A stretch of DNA of 64,000 nt from Botryotinia globosa (lineage: Eukaryota > Ascomycota > Leotiomycetes > Helotiales > Sclerotiniaceae), in assembly GCA_014898425.1 (NCBI GenBank), contig RCSZ01000016.1:434001-498000 (forward strand), written 5' to 3'. The notes below the pieces were generated by a model. It did no database searches, was not told the origin of the DNA, and was given only the letters and a program-made list of their open reading frames with translations. Of the stretch, positions 34,674 through 45,810 are shown in pieces. The translations under genes were made by a program, and so were the position numbers. Position 1 is the stretch's first letter; each line of letters starts with the position of its first letter.

Positions 34674-35177
34674 ATGTTGTTCTTCAGGTGAGTGCGATCC
34701 CACAAACAGCTTTGAAGTTGCAGCAGCTAATATTTCTCCACTACAAATAGCTTCTTTAAAACCTTGGTAGATCATGAAGTTACAGTCGAGCTCAAGAACG
34801 ATATTCAGATCAAAGGCATATTAAAATCGGTAGACCAGTACCTAAACATCAAGCTGGATGACATACAAGTGGTAGAGGAGCTGAAATACCCACATCTGGT
34901 CAGTAGTTCAACACGGGCGACAGCAATGCAATGAAATGGGATGGAGTCTGTGCTATGAACTTTGTGATGCTAATGATGCGCGCATAGTCATCGGTCAAGA
35001 ATGTTTTCATAAGAGGAAGTGTCGTTAGATATGTACATCTTCCCGGCGGCGTAATTGACACAGCACTTCTGGAAGATGGTAGGTCCCCTATACTGAACGA
35101 ACATTATGGATGGAGGCTAATGATCAATTACAGCTACTAGGAGAGAGGCCGCGCAACAGGCAACTAAAGGAAAATGA
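34674..35177 (+). CDS. LSM2: U6 snRNA-associated Sm-like protein LSm2
   Basis: Four exons, 34674-34687, 34751-34898, 34988-35078 and 35134-35177, close to 98 residues. The gene is invisible as one open frame. The product begins MLFFSFFKTLVDHEVTVELK and continues NDIQIKGILKSVDQYLNIKL, which is the Sm1 motif of LSm2, then VKNVFIRGSVVRYVHLP, the Sm2 motif, and a short polar tail. Length and sequence are nearly invariant among fungi. LSm2 is part of the LSm2-8 ring on the U6 snRNA 3' end and of the cytoplasmic LSm1-7 ring in mRNA decay. The tiny 14-base first exon is typical for this gene. Confidence 0.95.
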
Positions 35178-35901
35178 ACGCATAGACTCAGAGCGGAAGA
35201 TAATAGTTGATGTGAATGCTTTTCCTTCGTGGGAAGGGTGTACGCTATAGATGATATTGAGAAGGCGGATGGGAAGAGGGGCATGATCAACAGGATAGGC
35301 ACTGCGACTGGCTAACTCAGACCATTCTATGTGTTAATGAAGACTTATGGGAAAGCAAACACGGAAAGTAACTTCGGCAATACGTTGCTTCGAATTGCTC
35401 GGGCTGTAAGGAAAAAACATCAAAATTTCATAATTTCCCCCAAATTTGCTGAAAGTCTCCCAAGAAAGATAACGCAGACACCTCGAGATGTATTGTATGA
35501 AGTTGTTTGTGCTTTCATAAAATCCAAAAATCCATGGGAATTTATTAGTTCTGCCCCTCCAAATACCCAAGTGAATATTTTATCGCCTCGGGTCAGGTGA
35601 CAGCGTGGACCGCGCACTACTTTTCGTGATTTCTTATCAGACCACTCCAGATGAATCGCCTCTAGATAATCTATCTTTCTTCTAAAACACTTTTACGGTT
35701 TCAAGTAATTTGCCAATGACTTCTGGATTATAACAATCAATCAAAATCGATTCGAGACTTCCTCATTTATCAATGGCCTAGACAAGGCAGCCTTAGCCTT
35801 ACCCTTCACCCTTCACCCTGCATCTTAAAATACAAACAAACAACCACCGATGGCAAACCTTGACACTTCACAATTCTAATACCGCACAACTGTAAAATAC
35901 T
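35178..35901. other. intergenic, no gene recognised
   Basis: 724 bases between LSM2 and PSO2 on the same strand; holds the PSO2 promoter. Overlapping 78-89 codon frames show nothing recognisable. Confidence 0.55.
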
Positions 35902-38900
35902 ATGTTTCGGAACCCTCGAGAGAACTCTACTAAATCTCTAGACTCTCATTTGAAACCATCCACCGGTAGACCACCTACGCCACCCGGCACTCCCTCAATT
36001 CCTCGACCGGTAGTTACAATGGCCCCTCGAAGTACAAACAACCCGACTACCCCGCGACCTGCCAAAAATTCCATTGTCTCTGCTTTCAACAAGCAATCAT
36101 CGAAGAAGAGTGTGACAGCAAAAACGCCAGTGAAAGCCAATGGTACCATCCTGAATTTCTTTAAGAAAGTGGACAACCCACTCAAAGACGATGACTCTCT
36201 TTTCGTAGCCCAACGATCTGGCGTGGCATCGCATTTTCCTCCCCGCGAACCCAGTCCAGGCCTGGATGAAGGCGATTTGTACGGAGCTAGCGAAGAATTG
36301 ATGGATGAACGTTATAATGAGACCGAAAGGTCGGTCAAAAAGCGTAAACTTTCAACCAGTCCCAAAATTGAAGATTTCGAAAGTAATCTCGCAACGCCTT
36401 CAATACCAACCGAGCCGTGCAGTTCTTCGGTCGAAAGTCCTTTGCCAGCTGAAAAGGTGAAAACTGCAATCAGAGTACCACGCCGATCAGGGCCGTTCTT
36501 GGATGACTCCGATAGCGATGGAGAGTTTATGGAAGGCCCCAAGACTGAGAATCAAAACCAAGAGCAAACACGCGTAGAGGACAAGGAAACCGGAGATCCT
36601 CTCAAAAATAGCATTACAAAATTTAACATCGAGAAGGGGCCCCTTATCAAAGATCCCTCCGTCATATCAAATACGGAAATACTTTTACCTCTGGAAGGTA
36701 GCGTTTTCAAGCCCAGGAAGAAAGTTCCGGTTGCAAGAGCTCAAGCGAAATGGGAAGCATTACAGCCAAAAAGCATAAGGATTATATCATCGTCAGAGGA
36801 TGAGGAACCAGAAACGTTGAGAGATTCAAAGTACTTCGATAGTAAGAGCAAAGGGAAGTCGGAATCGGAATCGGAGTACGAGGAGCCTGATACATCGAAA
36901 ATCTCAAAAAAAGCCGATAGTAAGGAAAAGGGCAAAGGAAAACGAAAAAGGAAGAGCAATCCACTTCCAGAAGCTCCGGTCTTAAAGCAAGAGAATACAA
37001 GTGTAGATGCATGGGCAACCTTTGAGGATATGGGTGAATTTCCTGATGAAGATCTGGATGGTGAAGAATTCTTAGAGCGCAAATGGATGGAGGAACAAAA
37101 TAACTTAGAACCCGATGAAGCGCAGGAAGATGAAGATTCATTCAATGGATTCGATGACGACGATGGCGTTAATGGCAATATAGGAGAAAAGAATGTCTCC
37201 GCTTGTCCTCTCTGCGATGCGAATTTGAGCAGCATTACTCCAAACGAAGCCTCAATGCATGTCAATGCGTGTCTAGATGGAAAACCCATACCTCTACCAA
37301 CAAAGATAAAAGCAAAAGCAAATACAGAATCAAGCGAGGCAAGAGTGGTAATGCCCGAAGTTGCCAGAAACCGTTTTGCCAGGAAAGCAGCAGTGCCAAG
37401 GCCAGGACAGGTGAACCCAATTGATCTCAACAACGAGGGGGGATCCGCATTTTCCAAAATTATGTCAGGCCATGCAGAAGATGCTGCTTGGGCTAATGCT
37501 GCAGATAAGGAAAAGTCGTCTCGAGGAAAGCCTGCACATCAGAGGACTTGCCCATTCTACAAGATCATGCCTGGGCTGTTCATCTGCGTTGATGCATTCA
37601 GATATGGTGCAGTTAAAGGATGCAATGCTTACTTCTTGAGTCACTTTCATAGCGATCATTACATTGGTCTAACTTCTACCTGGTCGCACGGCCCTATATA
37701 TTGTAGCAAAGTCACTGGCAATCTCGTCAAACAACAACTGAAAGTGGATCCAAAATGGGTTGTATCCATTGACTTTGACGAAAAGATCGAAGTGCCTAAT
37801 ACCCAGGGCGTTTCAGTGACAATGATTCCAGCCAACCACTGCCCTGGAAGCTCGCTTTTTCTCTTCGAGAAGACTACAGGCGGTGGCCAAAGGCCTAAAA
37901 TTCAACGCATTCTTCACTGTGGCGATTTTCGAGCTTGTCCGGCTCATATTGCTCACCCTCTTCTAATGCCCAACATCGTGGACTCTGTCAATGGGAAGAC
38001 TAAACAGCAAAAGATCGACGTCTGTTATCTTGATACTACATACCTGAATCCCAAATACTCATTCCCATCACAAGAAGACGTTGTAAAAGCTTGCGCAGAT
38101 ATGTGTGTCAGTCTCAGTAAAGAAAGGGCAGAAGAAAGTGATGCATGGGAAACAGTCAAGAGAGAACGTGCAGGATCCAAGATGACGAATTTCATCAAAC
38201 CTTCTCTGAAGATTGAGGCTGAGGACTCTGATACCCCAGAAACGTCTTCTAAGAGCGAGAAGAAAGCTCGAGGCCGTTTACTTGTTGTCTGCGGCACCTA
38301 CAGTATTGGCAAGGAACGCATCGTACTTGGTATAGCTCGCGCTTTAGATTGCAAAATCTATGCAACCCCAGGAAAAATGCGTATCTGTGCCGCTTTAGAA
38401 GATCCTGAACTTACAAGTCGCTTGACATCAGATCCTCGAGAGGCACAAATTCATATGCAGATGCTTATGGATTTACGGCCAGAAACTTTACAAGACTACC
38501 TCACTGGCTATAAGCCCCATTTCACACGTGTTGTGGGGTTTAGACCAAGTGGTTGGAGTTACAAGCCACCGAATTCTCGGTTTGTAGATTCTCCGCCGAT
38601 TCACACAATTCTTACTGCTGCGAACTGGAGATCGGAATACAACATGGGAGAGTTAGTACCACAGAGAGGAAGTACAAAAGAAGCGCAATGTTTCGGAGTA
38701 CCGTATTCTGAACATAGCAGTTTCAGGGAGTTAACGATGTTTGTTATGGGTTTAAGAATTGAAAAGGTGGTTCCAACTGTCAATGTCGGTAGCGAAGTTG
38801 GGAGGAAGCGAATGAAGATGTGGATTGATAGGTGGCTTACGGAGAGGAGAAAACATGGAGTACTGAGATTTGGAGATAGGAAGGAAGAGGGAGTGGTTCA

Positions 38901-38907
38901 GTGGTAG
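35902..38907 (+). CDS. PSO2: DNA interstrand cross-link repair nuclease PSO2/SNM1
   Basis: An intronless gene of 1001 residues. The N-terminal 430 residues are disordered and acidic and include a PIP-box-like GTILNFFKK near residue 80. A UBZ4-type zinc finger starts at about Cys435 (CPLCDANL, then H and C ligands). The metallo-beta-lactamase fold carries motif 2 HFHSDH at 581-586, ANHCPGS near 645 and CGDFR with Asp675. The beta-CASP/DRMBL end contains VVGFRPSGWSY and VPYSEHSSFRELTMFV. Family members are 5' exonucleases that process interstrand cross-links in the nucleus. All metal ligands I looked for are present. An in-frame Met at position 40 is an alternative start. Confidence 0.96.
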   Translation: MFRNPRENSTKSLDSHLKPSTGRPPTPPGTPSIPRPVVTMAPRSTNNPTTPRPAKNSIVSAFNKQSSKKSVTAKTPVKANGTILNFFKKVDNPLKDDDSLFVAQRSGVASHFPPREPSPGLDEGDLYGASEELMDERYNETERSVKKRKLSTSPKIEDFESNLATPSIPTEPCSSSVESPLPAEKVKTAIRVPRRSGPFLDDSDSDGEFMEGPKTENQNQEQTRVEDKETGDPLKNSITKFNIEKGPLIKDPSVISNTEILLPLEGSVFKPRKKVPVARAQAKWEALQPKSIRIISSSEDEEPETLRDSKYFDSKSKGKSESESEYEEPDTSKISKKADSKEKGKGKRKRKSNPLPEAPVLKQENTSVDAWATFEDMGEFPDEDLDGEEFLERKWMEEQNNLEPDEAQEDEDSFNGFDDDDGVNGNIGEKNVSACPLCDANLSSITPNEASMHVNACLDGKPIPLPTKIKAKANTESSEARVVMPEVARNRFARKAAVPRPGQVNPIDLNNEGGSAFSKIMSGHAEDAAWANAADKEKSSRGKPAHQRTCPFYKIMPGLFICVDAFRYGAVKGCNAYFLSHFHSDHYIGLTSTWSHGPIYCSKVTGNLVKQQLKVDPKWVVSIDFDEKIEVPNTQGVSVTMIPANHCPGSSLFLFEKTTGGGQRPKIQRILHCGDFRACPAHIAHPLLMPNIVDSVNGKTKQQKIDVCYLDTTYLNPKYSFPSQEDVVKACADMCVSLSKERAEESDAWETVKRERAGSKMTNFIKPSLKIEAEDSDTPETSSKSEKKARGRLLVVCGTYSIGKERIVLGIARALDCKIYATPGKMRICAALEDPELTSRLTSDPREAQIHMQMLMDLRPETLQDYLTGYKPHFTRVVGFRPSGWSYKPPNSRFVDSPPIHTILTAANWRSEYNMGELVPQRGSTKEAQCFGVPYSEHSSFRELTMFVMGLRIEKVVPTVNVGSEVGRKRMKMWIDRWLTERRKHGVLRFGDRKEEGVVQW

Positions 38908-39697
38908 AGAGCGGATTCCTTGGATAATAAACAGCTTCTTCGAGGTTTTAGTCTCGAGTTATAGCGTTCCAAGATGAACTGTAGAAAGCTTCCTAGTGTG
39001 TGTTTTGAAGAAGTATCGGCAAACAGTGTTTGAGTAAAAGCATAAAAGGACACAGAGCGGAAGAATTGTAGTTAGGTAGTTGGTTATGAATTAATGACAA
39101 TGACAGACAAGATTACATTGTGTATATTTTAGTCAATTGCAGGTATCCTACTGACCTATATTCCTACCGAATGATCTTGTATTTGACTTTACTGTCACGA
39201 GTACTATCAGCCTCTGTCCTCTTGTTCAAAGTGCTAAATCATCTAGGTATACTTCTGCTGGTTAGGGGTAGCGAGCTCTTGCCACATCTCAAGGAACCAA
39301 CTTAAAAACTCCAATCACAATCTCTTCAAGAGTATCCTGACTTCTCCAGTACCTCTGATTTATATATCGATCGATACAGCAGCTTTCATTCTTGATACAT
39401 ACCACACAGTTACAACTTGAAGCTGATGATATCATTGGATAGTGTTTTAATCAACTTTAAAAACATCTAGCTAATTAATAGAGTTATGAAAATACTAGGA
39501 CACCCATTTCTACAATCACTATTTACAATTGTCGTGACTATTTGGTCAATCCAAGAACCACCTATCTACCCAGCCAATTTTCGACACCCACCACCAATAA
39601 TATTATTTATTATACACACATAACACTCCTTAGATAAAAAGCTCGGCTGCATTCATAAATTCACAAAAATCAATCATTAATTCAATCCAATCCAATC

Positions 39698-39707
39698 TAC
39701 CTAGGTA
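39698..39707. repeat. palindromic decamer TACCTAGGTA, copy 5
   Basis: Exact copy. A 9/10 match (GACCTAGGTA) follows at 40360-40369. Confidence 0.9.
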
Positions 39708-40047
39708 GGTAAAACAAGATCAAGCAAGCACCAATTTCCTTACCCGAAACCTTGGGATCCCCCTTGTTTCTCATCCCTGTCTGATCTTTCAGACCTTGCT
39801 TCGAGCTTGCCCCATTTCCCCACACACAACAACAGCCACGGCAGAAGAGGTTTTCCCCATCTTTTGTGATGGCATGATTTGCGGTGCGGATTTTCAGGGC
39901 GCCGTGATCGGCGGTCAGATGCATGGAGATGATGGAATGATGGAATGATTGTCAGGGACTGTGCTGGATCCTTGTATTTGGGAACCCGTTGGAACTTGGG
40001 GGGTGGTTTGAGGAAAGGGATTGGAGGGAATACGGGGTTGGATGGGG

Positions 40048-40095
40048 GAGAGGGAGAGGGAGAGGGAGAGGGAGATGGAGATGGAGATGGAGATG
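40048..40095. repeat. block-switched minisatellite (GAGAGG)4-(GAGATG)4
   Basis: Eight perfect 6-base units. The first four are GAGAGG and the last four GAGATG, with one abrupt switch and no interleaving. Confidence 0.95.
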
Positions 40096-40781
40096 GGGTA
40101 GATGGAAGTGGGTGGATGGTTTGGAGATTGATGGTGATGATGATGATGATGATGGTATGCATATGTGATATGTTTCATGTACCTATCTATATACTATCTC
40201 TCTATGTATATATGTATGAACTATTGTTTATTGATATTTCTGAATATCCACGATTGGAATTCTGAGTTGAGCCTATTGCTTGAGACGCTTGGTAATTTAC
40301 TCTACTGTGTATTACTAATTAAATTCCATGCATACATATTTCTTCTCGGTATATGTATCGACCTAGGTAGTCACTCCACTCCACATATCCCACGCACGCA
40401 AACACGATGCCCTCAAAAGGGGGGATCCTAATAACAAGTAGTCGCATGACCAATATTCCGTATAGATAATATATTTTCAAAGTAAACAAACTTTGAGAAA
40501 GTGGGGGCAAGGGATGGAACTTGGAAGGGATGGTGTCTTAGGTGTCTCAATTGCACTGTACGGAGTATGGTGTCTTGACTCTTGGACTCCGTCTAGTCCG
40601 CCTCATTGTCGATCGGGCTAATCGTTTTCGGCCTTTTCTTGGGGTAACGTGGCGTGCATTAGCATTTGCATTTGCATTTGCATGAGAGGGGAGGTGTGGG
40701 ATGGGGTAATCGATGAGCGAGCGTGCTTCGCTACCGATTTGATATGTATCGTACAGAGAGAGTACTTACTCTGTAGCTCGG

Positions 40782-40824
40782 TATGGTATGATATGATATG
40801 ATATGATATGACATGACATGATAT
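40782..40824. repeat. TGATA-type pentamer array
   Basis: Tandem TGATA units with two adjacent TGACA variants near the end. Confidence 0.85.
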
Positions 40825-41220
40825 GTAAGGTGTGCTCGGCAAATTGTGGGGTTGGAATTGGGAATGGGGAAGGGGAAGGGGGTGATCAGATGTCTCCGAT
40901 GTGAAAAATGAGGGGAGAGCGAGGGGGGAGTTCGAGAGGAGTTTAGAATGGGATTGGAGGAATGGAGGAAGAGGGAAACGACGACTGCGATTGGGAATCG
41001 ATTATACAAATGCGCGACGGATCGAAAGGGAGGCTGAGTGATGTACGGTGTACGGTGTACCTAGTTAGCGCGTCAACCAAGTCACACAAGTTACAAGTTA
41101 CAACTTACAACGTATCTCGTATCTAGGTATCTCCGTATGCGCGCGTCTTCTCTTCGCCATCCCGAGGTTGCGTTAGCGATCTAGCTACCTAGCTACTTAC
41201 TTACTAAACTGAATGACTAA

Positions 41221-41260
41221 CTGACTGACTGACTGACTGACTGACTGACTGACTGACTGA
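41221..41260. repeat. (CTGA)10 microsatellite
   Basis: Ten perfect tetramers, flanked by decayed copies on the left. Confidence 0.95.
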
Positions 41261-41640
41261 TGTTCCCACACTCTAAAGCTCTGAAGCTCTAAAGCTCTCC
41301 TTAGCACTCTACCCCGGATTTGGAGATACATGATCATGTACGATGGAACGTAACGGCAACGTCGAGACCGCGAGGAAAAGCACAAAGAACATTAAAAACA
41401 AGACGAGAAACAAACAAAAGCAAAAAGAATAATCAAGACCGACAAGTACATTGCTGCTATTATCTGGTCACTCAGAAGCATCTCCTTTATCCCTACCTAT
41501 ATATTATCTCTTGATCTTATACTCTATAGTCTACTATCATCCCATCTATACACGTAATCGTGCTTGCCTGCGTAAAATCTTTCCCCATCTCCCAACTCCC
41601 AACTCTCTGTCCTACCCATCCCATACCCTTTCCCCATCAT

Positions 41641-41748
41641 CCATCCATCCATCCATCCATCCATCCATCCATCCATCCATCCATCCATCCATCCATCCAT
41701 CCATCCATCCATCCATCCATCCATCCATCCATCCATCCATCCATCCAT
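41641..41748. repeat. (CCAT)27 microsatellite
   Basis: 108 bases of perfect CCAT. It creates spurious long open frames (HPSI and WMDG repeats) on both strands. Confidence 0.97.
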
Positions 41749-42678
41749 AAATCAATCAAATTATCCACCAAATCTTCAATCAAGATCGACATGCCGAAAC
41801 ATTCCCACAGAAGAAAGGCGCAAGATGCGGGATGCGGCATTCTAGAAGTATTGGGGCGACAAAGGAGTATTTTAGCACGACATACTAGGGTATCGACACT
41901 CAAATCTCATAGGATGAGATGGACCATTGAAATCTTAGGGGGAAATTCTAGGAATGATTGTAAAAGGATGAATGAAAGAGGCCGCAAAGTTTTCTTATCT
42001 AGTGGAAAAGTATGACGACACTTCATCAAAGCCCGTTTAATCCCTTACATACCATCAGATCACAACATAACCACTTTACTTTGCATCACATCGCTCCAGA
42101 GATTATGTGCTTTGTATATTGTTCATTTTTGTTGACTACTGTATTGGGTATATGCTCAATAGTCCGCCAATTTCTTTCTCCTCTCCCTTTTCTCCCTAGG
42201 TATGGCGTGCGCCAATTCGCATGATTGCGAAAGTGCAGTGAGGTGTGCATTTGTATAGTGTGCTTGCGCACAACCCATGGTCCCCATCGTACAGTGTAAA
42301 CCCAATTTTTTCCTCCTCACCAAAAGACAAACCTGTCTCTCCTATACCCAGTGAAAGCCCAACCCCCAATCGTGACGAGTTTGCCCGAACCCTTTATATG
42401 TAACCCATTGCCAAAGTACAATTTTGGCCATCACCCTCAAGCCCTGACCCCATTAAGAGCAAAAACCGTTCCCAAGCCAAAACGCCGCCCAATCCCAATT
42501 GTGGTTCCTGAACCCGGTGTGTAAATGCAGCATCTAATATGTGCTTTAGTATTATGTACAAAAGTCGCCGTATATAGGTACGCCGACATTATATTTCGAT
42601 CAATAATTGTATCGTATGCATGAGTTGACCCTTGGAGTGACAATGTGGCTTTCGAGAGCCGTTGTCCGAATCTGAAAA

Positions 42679-44457
42679 TTAGCGCCTCCATCCGACATTC
42701 CAGATGACATGTGCGATGTCCTTTGCTGTATTTACAGTATCGACAACTTTTCCAAAAAGTCCTTCAGATACAACATCATCTTCGTCCTCTTCATAGGGCA
42801 TAAACATGCCGGATGGCGTTCTCCTCATACCAGATGGCTCCTCATGACCAACAGAGTCCGAGGTGCTGAGACGGTGGAATCGATCTTGTGCAATAGATAC
42901 GCTATCTTTTCTGTGGGCAAAGGCATTTGGTGGTTGCCAATCTATATCGTCATCGTCTTCATCATCGCCTAGAAGCATTCTTGTCGATGGTTTTGAAGGC
43001 TTCAACGTGTCTTGAGAAGGTGACGGTGACAACTTTCCTCCGTGAAAAGACCCACTGTGCTTCATGGCTGTTTCCTGTGGCTCGGGGGTATCTGCTCGAT
43101 ACTTGAGTGTTGTAGATGGTAACATTGCAATGGTTTTGCTATCAGTCATAGAGTTGACTCTGGAAATTATCCTCTTCCTCATCGGTGGGAGTTGTCGTTT
43201 GGAAGTGCTTCTCTTCATCATGATAGCTCCATCATCGGAGTCACTATCGTCAAAGTCTTGAGTACTGTAATCCAACTCGTCATCATCATCACCCTTGACT
43301 TCCAAAGCTATGCATTGCGATACTTGTTCATTAAAACTAATGTGTTTCTTTTCAGTGCCAGGGGTGATCAGTCCTGACGAGGTGACCGATGAAAGCATAC
43401 TCAAATCAGCTTGCTCAGATTGTCTACTTGCAAATTCATAGGGAACATAGTCAGATGCAGCCCTAATTATACCAGGGCGTCCATCCCCAGATTGCTGTGC
43501 TTGGACCGCAGCAGCAGCTTGTTTGAGTAATGAAGATGATGACAATGACCTTTGAAGCATTATTTCGGACATGCTTCTTTTCTTGAGAATTGGCTTCTTT
43601 TGCAAAAAGGAATTTGATTTCGATAGCCTGCTGCTGCTGACCGGAGAAGTATCTTGGGCGTTGAATGTGGTTGGTCCAGCTTGAAGAGGACCATATAGCC
43701 AGGTCACATCACAATCCTTCAACCTACAAAATGTCAGTTATTTTTTCGATTCAAGTCACAAGAGTAGTAGTATAAACATGAAAACCTACCAATTAAGTGT
43801 TTCGGGCGAAACGGTCTTGAGTCTATATTTTGCCTTCATCCAAGTTCTCCACGAAGCATTTTCTAGTCGTTCATGATTAGAGTATTCACACCCCTTTGAT
43901 ACAATGAGTTTCCATGATGCCCATATATCCTCTTCTTTCCAATTGTGTGATAAATAATCAACGTGCCGCGAAGGTTTCACTTGTAGTGCTGTATCATCCT
44001 CGGCATGTGCGTGTGGTAGTTCTGGGGATCCAGGTCGGGAGATTATAGAGGTACTGTTTGAGGTGGGTGAGACAGCATAGGAATCATCGGTATGTGGACT
44101 GGTTGGTGGCTCTAAATCTTCAATTTGATCGCAATATCCTGTATCGTCATAGGTGGGAAAGTAAATTCGATCTTCGTCGTCTGGATCGTCGCTATGATCG
44201 AGTGACAAGCTGCTCGCTGGCGTTGACGAGTATGAAGGAGCGACCGAATCGGCATGTAGAGTTTGGGGAGACGATGGTGCCGAAGACACCGAGGAATTAC
44301 TGGGTGATATTATCGGGTTGAATTTTACGCTGTTCGATCGAGATAGAGATTGTGAATATGACGACGGCTGTGCGACGAATTTGGGCTGTGAGTGTGATCG
44401 ACGAAGAGGACTTGACGAAAAGTAGGAGTTTTCTTCCGAATTGAGGACTATCGCCAT
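42679..44457 (-). CDS. REG1: REG1-like protein phosphatase 1 regulatory subunit
   Basis: Exons 44457-43790 and 43723-42679 give 570 residues. The N-terminus is Ser-rich and disordered. The conserved DUF1752-type block spans the intron: VDYLSHNWKEEDIWASWKLI, then ENASWRTWMKAKYRLKTVSP and ETLNWLKDCDVTWLYGPLQ. A second conserved patch, TEKKHISFNEQVSQCIALEV, holds an RVxF-like PP1-docking motif (HISF); yeast Reg1 has a similar one. The rest is acidic and Ser-rich, with a C-terminal GLFGKVVDTVNTAKDIAHVIW helix. In yeast, Reg1 targets the PP1 catalytic subunit Glc7 to Snf1 and Mig1 for glucose repression. The same role here is inference. The gene stands alone in 14.4 kb of otherwise non-coding DNA. 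Confidence 0.9.
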
Positions 44458-44937
44458 TTTTGCGGTAATACCTTCCGGTAGAAGAGTTGGGTCAATTGGT
44501 GGCGGAGTGTGTGGTTTAAGGTCAGAACGACCTGTTGATGAGAAAGATAACCTCCTCTTCGTTTGAATTGACTATCGTTTCTAGATTTGCCGACTTCCTA
44601 TTCCGTTGTTTCAAAACTTGTACAATGACTATGGTATCAATCATAAACTCGAATGCGTCCAGAGTACTGAAAGGTTGTTTGCGAAAGTATGGTTGGTGGT
44701 AGGCAGGATTGAGGTGCAGTAGAAATTGTCCACAATTGAGGTTTTTATTGATGAATTGAAGTGAGCTGCGGTTGATTTTGTAGAATTTCAAAGGATTTTC
44801 CAAATTCCAAGTGATCAATAGGATTGGATGGATAGAGCAGCAGGTTATCGATTGGAAAGAAAAAGGGTTGGATTTGAAGTTTAGGTTTGTAGGTGATGAG
44901 GGAAACGGGTGAATGTGGAGAATGGGGAATGGGGGAA

Positions 44938-45014
44938 TGGAGAATGGAGAATGGAGAATGGAGAATGGAGAATGGAAGATGGAAGATGGAAGATGGAAGA
45001 TGGAAGATGGAAGA
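44938..45014. repeat. block-switched minisatellite (TGGAGAA)5-(TGGAAGA)6
   Basis: Five perfect 7-base TGGAGAA units followed by six perfect TGGAAGA units, located 0.5 kb upstream of the REG1 start codon. Confidence 0.95.
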
Positions 45015-45297
45015 TGGAAAATGTAAATGTGAAATAGAGAGATGAGAAATTGATCGAGGTGAAGTAATATAACAAATCAAGTGAGGACTGGATGTGAGGA
45101 ATTTAGTAGGAAAGTCTTTTTTTTCTTTGGAGGAAGTTTATTCTTGTACTAGGTATAGTAGGTATAGTACTAGGTAGGTAGGTATGTATAATAGTATTAA
45201 AGTAGAGACAAGAAAAGAAAAAGTTCTCGACCCTTGGAATTTAGGAACTTGGACATTCATGAAGTGGCTACAAATTGATTGAAAAGTGGGTGGGAAG

Positions 45298-45412
45298 TGG
45301 ATAGTGGATAGTGGATAGTGGATAGTGGATAGTGGATAGTGGATAGTGGATTGCGAATGGAATGAGTGGATGGATGGATGGATGGGTGGATGGGTGGATG
45401 GGTGGATGGATG
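45298..45412. repeat. (GTGGATA)n and GGAT/GGGT arrays
   Basis: About seven GTGGATA units, then after a short gap GGAT tetramers mixed with GGGT. Confidence 0.85.
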
Positions 45413-45800
45413 GGCGAGGGAGGGGTGAATTTAGTAAATCATAGTGGTGATGGTTGATATTGATTGTGAATGTGGAATGTGAACGTGAGGGGGGTGTGTG
45501 TAGTCAGTGTATGTAAATGTTATACGAGTATATGTCTAGGAGGTATCGTATGTGCAGGTAGGTAGACAATGGCACTAAATATATAAATGCTAATAATAAT
45601 GCAGTGGCTCCCACTATGTACTTACTAACTACATAGTAGGTAAATATAAAATATAAAATATAAAATCCCCCGTAAAGTATTCTGTACATGACAAAAAACG
45701 TTAGATCTCCATCTCATACCAAGAAAGGTTAGATATCATCCATCGAAATAGAAGTAATAAAGTAGAGACGACGGGGACAGGACGCCTTCGATATATCATA

Positions 45801-45810
45801 TACCTAGGTA
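45801..45810. repeat. palindromic decamer TACCTAGGTA, copy 6
   Basis: Exact copy. Near matches occur at 46248-46257 (GGCCTAGGTA) and 48072-48081 (TACCTAGGTC). Confidence 0.9.

Larger units (their letters stand above)
38908..42678. other. long non-coding interval, satellite-rich
   Basis: 3.8 kb between PSO2 and the 3' end of REG1 with no credible gene. It holds block-switched and simple repeats listed separately, and decamer copy 5. Confidence 0.6.

Noticed and set aside
36741..37457. 238-codon minus-strand frame inside PSO2
   Set aside because: Antisense shadow of the acidic Ser-rich PSO2 N-terminus.
41641..41748. Satellites as a CRISPR array
   Set aside because: Units are 4-8 bases in direct tandem without spacers, in a eukaryotic context.
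41451..42015. Open frames encoding HPSI or WMDG repeats on both strands
   Set aside because: They are translations of the (CCAT)27 array, whose unit has no stop in several frames; there is no conserved flank or start context.
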